The notes under the pieces were generated by a model. That model did no database searches and was not told where the DNA came from. It saw only the letters and a program-made list of their open reading frames with translations. A stretch of DNA of 7,683 nt from Alphaproteobacteria bacterium (GTDB lineage: Bacteria; Pseudomonadota; Alphaproteobacteria; Rhodospirillales; Rhodospirillaceae), in assembly GCA_003250275.1 (NCBI GenBank), contig QKGW01000190.1, positions 1 through 7,683 of the forward strand, read 5' to 3'. Every line of letters begins with the position of its first letter. Positions within the stretch are counted from its first letter, which is position 1. Made by a program: the position numbers and the translations under genes. Shown piece after piece: positions 5,678 through 7,683 of the stretch.

Positions 5678-6778
5678 ATGGCGAAGAAGACGGTGATGCT
5701 GCTCCCCGGCGACGGGATCGGTCAGGAGGTGATGGCCCAGGTGGTGCGCATCATCGAATGGATGGACACGGCGGGCGTTGCGTCCTTCGACCTGCGCGAG
5801 GGCCTGATCGGCGGCGCTTCGATCGACAAGTTCGGCGTGCCGCTCACCGACGAGACCGTCGCCGACTGCCTCGCCTGCGATGCGGTGCTGATGGGCGCGG
5901 TCGGCGGCCCGAAGTGGGACGACGTGCCGTTCGACAAGAAGCCCGAGCGCGGCCTCCTGCGCATCCGCAAGGACATGGGCCTGTTCGCCAACCTGCGCCC
6001 GGCGCTGGTGTTCGCCGAACTCGCCGAAGCCTCGACGCTCAAGCACGAGGTGGTCGCCGGGCTCGACGTGATGATCGTGCGCGAGCTCACCGGCGGCATC
6101 TACTTCGGCCAGCCGCGCGGCATCGAAACCCTGCCGAACGGCGACCGCAAGGGCTACAACACCCTGGTCTACACCACCCCGGAAATCCGCCGCATCGGCC
6201 AGGTCGCCTTCGATCTTGCGATGAAGCGCGGCAAGAAGGTCACCTCCGTCGACAAGGCCAACGTCCTCGAATCGACGATCCTCTGGCGCGAGGAAATGGA
6301 AGTGGTGGCGAAGGACTATCCGGAGGTCGCGCTCTCGCACCTCTACGTCGACAACGCCGCGATGCAGTTGGTGCGCAACCCGAAGCAGTTCGACGTGATG
6401 GTCACCACCAACATGTTCGGCGACATCCTCTCCGACTGCGCCGCGATGCTCACCGGCTCGCTCGGGATGCTGCCCTCCGCCAGCCTCGGCGCGGCGGACG
6501 CCAACGGTAAGCGCAACGCGCTCTACGAGCCGGTGCACGGTTCCGCGCCCGACATCGCCGGCCAGGACCTCGCCAACCCGCTCGCGATGATTCTCTCGCT
6601 CGCGATGATGCTGCGCTATTCCTTCGATCTCGACGCCGCCGCCGACAAGCTCGAAGGCGCGGTCAAGGCGGCGCTCGCCGCGGGCTTCCGCACCGGCGAC
6701 ATCATGCAGCCGGGCGCGACCAAGGTCGGCACCAAGGGCATGGGCGACGCTGTGCTGAAATATCTCGCGGAGGCTTAA
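5678..6778 (+). CDS. leuB: 3-isopropylmalate dehydrogenase
   Basis: LeuB oxidises and decarboxylates 3-isopropylmalate with NAD+ to 2-oxoisocaproate (4-methyl-2-oxopentanoate), the third leucine-specific step. It is normally a Mg2+/Mn2+-dependent cytoplasmic homodimer. The 366 residues are full length and start MAKKTVMLLPGDGIGQEVM, with Gln where many homologues have GPEV. The catalytic set is complete: substrate arginines R97, R107 (LFANLRP) and R135 (REL), Y142 (GGIYFGQPRG), K193 (SVDKANVLES), and metal-binding D225 (YVDNAAM), D249 and D253 (MFGDILSD). The residue spacing matches Thermus LeuB. The NAD+ loop HGSAPDIAG is at 287-295. It is separated from leuD by a terminator and probable promoter, and from asd by 117 nt. 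Confidence 0.98.
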   Translation: MAKKTVMLLPGDGIGQEVMAQVVRIIEWMDTAGVASFDLREGLIGGASIDKFGVPLTDETVADCLACDAVLMGAVGGPKWDDVPFDKKPERGLLRIRKDMGLFANLRPALVFAELAEASTLKHEVVAGLDVMIVRELTGGIYFGQPRGIETLPNGDRKGYNTLVYTTPEIRRIGQVAFDLAMKRGKKVTSVDKANVLESTILWREEMEVVAKDYPEVALSHLYVDNAAMQLVRNPKQFDVMVTTNMFGDILSDCAAMLTGSLGMLPSASLGAADANGKRNALYEPVHGSAPDIAGQDLANPLAMILSLAMMLRYSFDLDAAADKLEGAVKAALAAGFRTGDIMQPGATKVGTKGMGDAVLKYLAEA

Positions 6779-6788
6779 AAGCCGCCGA

Positions 6789-6823
6789 AAACCTCCGGTT
6801 TCGCTTGCGCGGACCGGTGGTTT
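6789..6823 (+). terminator. Probable terminator hairpin after leuB
   Basis: Arms AAACC-T-CCGGT (6789-6799) and ACCGG-T-GGTTT (6813-6823) pair as 5 + 5 bp around a central T-T mismatch, with a 13-nt loop. It starts 11 nt after the leuB stop. The 3' side is T-rich (GGTTTGGTT) but not a clean T run, so termination may be partial. The loop contains TTGCGC, the candidate -35 of asd. Confidence 0.45.
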
Positions 6824-6832
6824 GGTTACGCT
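6805..6832 (+). promoter_or_regulatory. Candidate promoter for asd
   Basis: TTGCGC (6805-6810) and TACGCT (6827-6832) are 16 nt apart. TTG plus a loosely conserved -10 with TA at the start and T at the end is an acceptable but weak alphaproteobacterial pattern. The start would be near 6839, giving a leader of about 57 nt that includes the 6847-6869 hairpin. The perfect TTGACA at 6841 has no matching -10 and is less likely. Confidence 0.3.
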
Positions 6833-6846
6833 ACGAAAACTTGACA

Positions 6847-6869
6847 GGGAAGGCCGCGGGGGCCTTCCC
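6847..6869 (+). other. Hairpin in the asd leader
   Basis: A perfect 9-bp stem (6847-6855 with 6861-6869; GGGAAGGCC/GGCCTTCCC) closes a 5-nt GCGGG loop, 26 nt before the asd ATG. Only C-rich sequence follows, so it is not a clear terminator. It could be a second transcription stop for leuB or an RNA structure in the asd leader. It does not cover the asd ribosome-binding site (GGGAA at 6886-6890). Confidence 0.4.
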
Positions 6870-6895
6870 CTCCAGCTCACTGAACGGGAATCGAA

Positions 6896-7683
<788 letters not shown>

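Noticed and set aside
5158..6510. A 450-codon plus-strand open frame across the leuD end and leuB
   Set aside because: It is Arg/Pro/Ala-rich out-of-frame reading, passes straight through the strong terminator at 5552-5579 and overlaps the real leuD and leuB frames.
6841..6846. Perfect TTGACA upstream of asd
   Set aside because: The -10 window 16-18 nt downstream falls in the C-rich arm of a hairpin with no TANNNT; the match is probably chance.

Overview
The window is ordinary core-genome sequence from a GC-rich bacterium, almost certainly an alphaproteobacterium and probably Rhodospirillales-like. Third codon positions are dominated by G and C. The proteins look alphaproteobacterial: Ffh has TRID in its G4 motif and a Gly/Pro/Met tail, S16 has a Lys/Ala/Glu tail, and TrmD has an N-terminal extension and an EYPQYTRP segment. 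From memory, the order ffh-rpsP-rimM-trmD-rplS followed by leu genes and asd is also typical of that group. The assignment is inference; no rRNA or lineage marker is present. All nine genes are on the + strand.

Layout: (1) 1-3348 is a translation and protein-targeting block. It holds the 3' part of ffh (signal recognition particle GTPase), then rpsP (ribosomal protein S16), rimM (30S maturation factor), trmD (tRNA m1G37 methyltransferase) and rplS (ribosomal protein L19). rpsP to rplS is a tight operon with gaps of 20, -4 and 3 nt. Two hairpins separate ffh from rpsP. (2) 3349-3500 holds two hairpins, a probable promoter overlapping the second hairpin, and a short leader. (3) 3501-5530 is leuC and leuD, 14 nt apart, the two subunits of isopropylmalate isomerase. 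(4) 5531-5677 contains the best Rho-independent terminator in the window, then a candidate promoter with an inverted repeat over its -10/start region. (5) 5678-6778 is leuB, isopropylmalate dehydrogenase. (6) 6779-6895 again has a hairpin overlapped by a candidate promoter, plus a second leader hairpin. (7) 6896 to the right edge is asd, aspartate-semialdehyde dehydrogenase, cut off by the window end.

Functionally, the left block makes and targets proteins: ribosome assembly, a tRNA modification that maintains reading frame, and co-translational membrane targeting. The right block makes amino acids. LeuCD and LeuB carry out the second and third steps of leucine synthesis from 2-isopropylmalate. 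Asd makes aspartate semialdehyde, the branch point to lysine/diaminopimelate, threonine and methionine. Terminator-like hairpins and promoter-like sequences suggest that leuCD, leuB and asd are at least partly separate transcription units, although they are adjacent and co-oriented.

I found no mobile element, CRISPR array, RNA gene, phage or defence gene, and no gene of unknown function. No new biological system is visible. The points most worth a second look are regulatory (the intergenic hairpin/promoter overlaps and the inverted repeat before leuB) and one residue-level oddity, a Glu at the TrmD catalytic-base position. There is no gene-free stretch over 300 bases; the longest gap is 152 nt.
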